This document shows, one piece after another, positions 63,025 to 64,000 of a DNA stretch of 64,000 bases (position 1 is the stretch's first letter; each line of letters opens with the position of its first letter). A model generated the notes under the pieces. That model saw only the letters and a list, made by a program, of their open reading frames with translations. It had not been told where the DNA came from and ran no database searches. This stretch comes from Bacteroidaceae bacterium (GTDB taxonomy: Bacteria; Bacteroidota; Bacteroidia; Bacteroidales; Bacteroidaceae), in NCBI GenBank assembly GCA_017469685.1, contig JAFUFW010000001.1, positions 1 to 64,000 of the forward strand, written 5' to 3'. The translations under genes were made by a program, and so were the position numbers.

Positions 63025-63849
63025 ATGAATCATCAAGAACGATATAATATAAAAATGTGGAAAGGTCGAGTGAAGAGTATATCTTATTTTTCACTTTTCA
63101 CTCTTTCACTTTTCACTTTTGCCTGTCTGACTGGCTGCTCCCATGAGGAAGTTTCGACCTACGACACCAGCCACACAAGCCTGAACATCTGGGTTGGCAA
63201 CCCTGCCGGCGTAGTCTTTGAGTCCACCACCTACAACTATTCCTACGCCTACGAAGAAGGTGCCGTAACATTCTATGCGCAAATAAGCGGGACGCCCGCC
63301 GACTACGACCGCACGTTCCGCATAGAACCTTTCGGCGACGACTCCGTCCTCGTGGCCCCGACCGTACGCACAGAGGACTATGTCATTCCTGCCGGGCAGA
63401 TTGGAGGCACCTACCAGGTCTACTTCAACAGCAAGCAACTATCTTCGCCCGACCTCTTCACCAAGAGCGACGGACGCATCAACTTCCGCGTTGTACCTAA
63501 CGACATCTTCGACCTCGGCACCGAACATCATCAGCAGTTCACAGTCGTGCTGAAAAACTATCTGGCCAAGCCCGACAACTGGGACGCAGCCAACTTCCCA
63601 CGCATCCCGCTCTCGCGCTACTTCGGCACCTACAGCCGTGTGAAGTATCAGTTCATGATTGAGCACCTCGGCCTCGTAGACTTCGAAATAAACTATAACA
63701 CTCAGACGGCTTACGACGAGGAGACCAACATTATCTCTGCCGTCTATGCCGTACATCTCCAACAGGTGATGCAGCGGGCCCTCAACGAATACAACGAAAC
63801 TCACGACGAGCCTCTGACCGATGAATTCGGGAATCCTGTGACGTTCTGA
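63025..63849 (+). CDS. DUF4843-like lipoprotein of the SusC/D locus
   Basis: Surface lipoprotein of 274 residues. The signal ends CLTGC, so mature Cys-Ser-His-Glu-Glu is lipid-anchored. The body is beta-rich (LNIWVGNPAGVVFESTTYN; VTFYAQISGTPADYDRTFRI) and matches the pattern of DUF4843 proteins that commonly follow SusD. SRYFGTYSRVKYQFMIEHLG is a typical late block. It probably assists glycan capture. The first 35 codons are near-identical to those of its neighbours. Confidence 0.85.
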   Translation: MNHQERYNIKMWKGRVKSISYFSLFTLSLFTFACLTGCSHEEVSTYDTSHTSLNIWVGNPAGVVFESTTYNYSYAYEEGAVTFYAQISGTPADYDRTFRIEPFGDDSVLVAPTVRTEDYVIPAGQIGGTYQVYFNSKQLSSPDLFTKSDGRINFRVVPNDIFDLGTEHHQQFTVVLKNYLAKPDNWDAANFPRIPLSRYFGTYSRVKYQFMIEHLGLVDFEINYNTQTAYDEETNIISAVYAVHLQQVMQRALNEYNETHDEPLTDEFGNPVTF

Positions 63850-63920
63850 TTAGTGAAAAATGAAAGAGTGAAAAGTGAAAAATGAAAAGTGAAAAATAAT
63901 AATTTCTATTGCAAAGAACA

Positions 63921-64000
63921 ATGAATCATCAAGAACGATATAATATAAGAATGTGGAAAGGTCGAGTGAAAAATAAATCTCATTTTTCACTTTTCACTCT
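63921..64000 (+). CDS. Start of a third lipoprotein gene with the same 5' cassette (partial)
   Basis: Only 26 codons are visible: MNHQERYNIRMWKGRVKNKS followed by HFSLFT. These match the two previous genes in order, and the leader (GTGAAAAATAATAATTTCTATTGC) is shared too. By locus convention a PKD-like lipoprotein is often found here, but that is a guess. Truncated by the window end. Confidence 0.75.
   Translation, partial: MNHQERYNIRMWKGRVKNKSHFSLFT

Overview
The window looks like chromosomal DNA from a Bacteroidota bacterium of the order Bacteroidales, most likely a gut or oral Prevotellaceae relative. Four things point there. The sequence has a SusC/SusD outer-membrane uptake pair and many secreted glycoside hydrolases. 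Promoters are of the Bacteroidetes type (TAnnTTTG just upstream of starts, sometimes with TTTG about 19-20 bases further up). Ribosome binding sites are essentially absent. Coding DNA is GC-rich while intergenic DNA is AT-rich. No phage, insertion sequence or CRISPR array was seen. The genus assignment is inference.

Layout. 1-2.6 kb: 3' part of an RND efflux pump, with an in-frame TGA, and its TolC-like partner. 3.0-7.4 kb: CobW-type metal chaperone, an ABC permease/ATPase pair and a B3/4-domain protein. 7.4-12.4 kb: three exported proteins of little-known function and a DjlA-like J-domain protein. 12.6-24.1 kb: alpha-L-fucosidase (GH29), copper-homeostasis CutC, a hydroxyproline-dehydratase-type glycyl radical enzyme, tRNA-Ser(CGA), a heavy-metal permease, a GH127 beta-L-arabinofuranosidase and a GH36 alpha-galactosidase. 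24.3-48.6 kb: mostly housekeeping (PH-domain protein, YebC, PheT, DnaB, FolK, PBP1A, PyrB-PyrI-GlyA, LuxR-type regulator beside a TonB receptor, RlmD, two glutathione peroxidases, CtpA, dCMP deaminase, M3 peptidase, Crp-like regulator, QueF). 48.7-54.2 kb: sialic-acid catabolic operon (NanA, a small outer-membrane barrel, a NanM-like propeller fused to a sodium symporter, an N-acylglucosamine 2-epimerase). 54.6-64 kb: a polysaccharide utilisation locus with a GH97 enzyme fused to a HExxH-containing N-terminal domain, divergent from susC, susD, a DUF4843 lipoprotein and the start of a further lipoprotein.

Working together. The GH29, GH127, GH36 and GH97 enzymes and the nan operon suggest a forager of host mucin and plant side-chain sugars. 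The nan genes would take sialic acid to N-acetylglucosamine. CobW, CutC and the His-rich permease suggest active metal handling.

The least explained signals are noncoding. Three intergenic arrays carry the palindrome AACCCTTAAGGGTT on an exact 22-base period, with flipped half-sites in one array. Three consecutive lipoprotein genes share an almost identical 5' cassette (purine-rich leader, start codon and signal-peptide codons) that could fold back over the start codon. Short heptad-like repeats supply the stop codons of several genes. Two conserved proteins carry repeat-derived peptide inserts. Unusual coding signals are an exported glutathione peroxidase-nitroreductase fusion and the HExxH-GH97 fusion.
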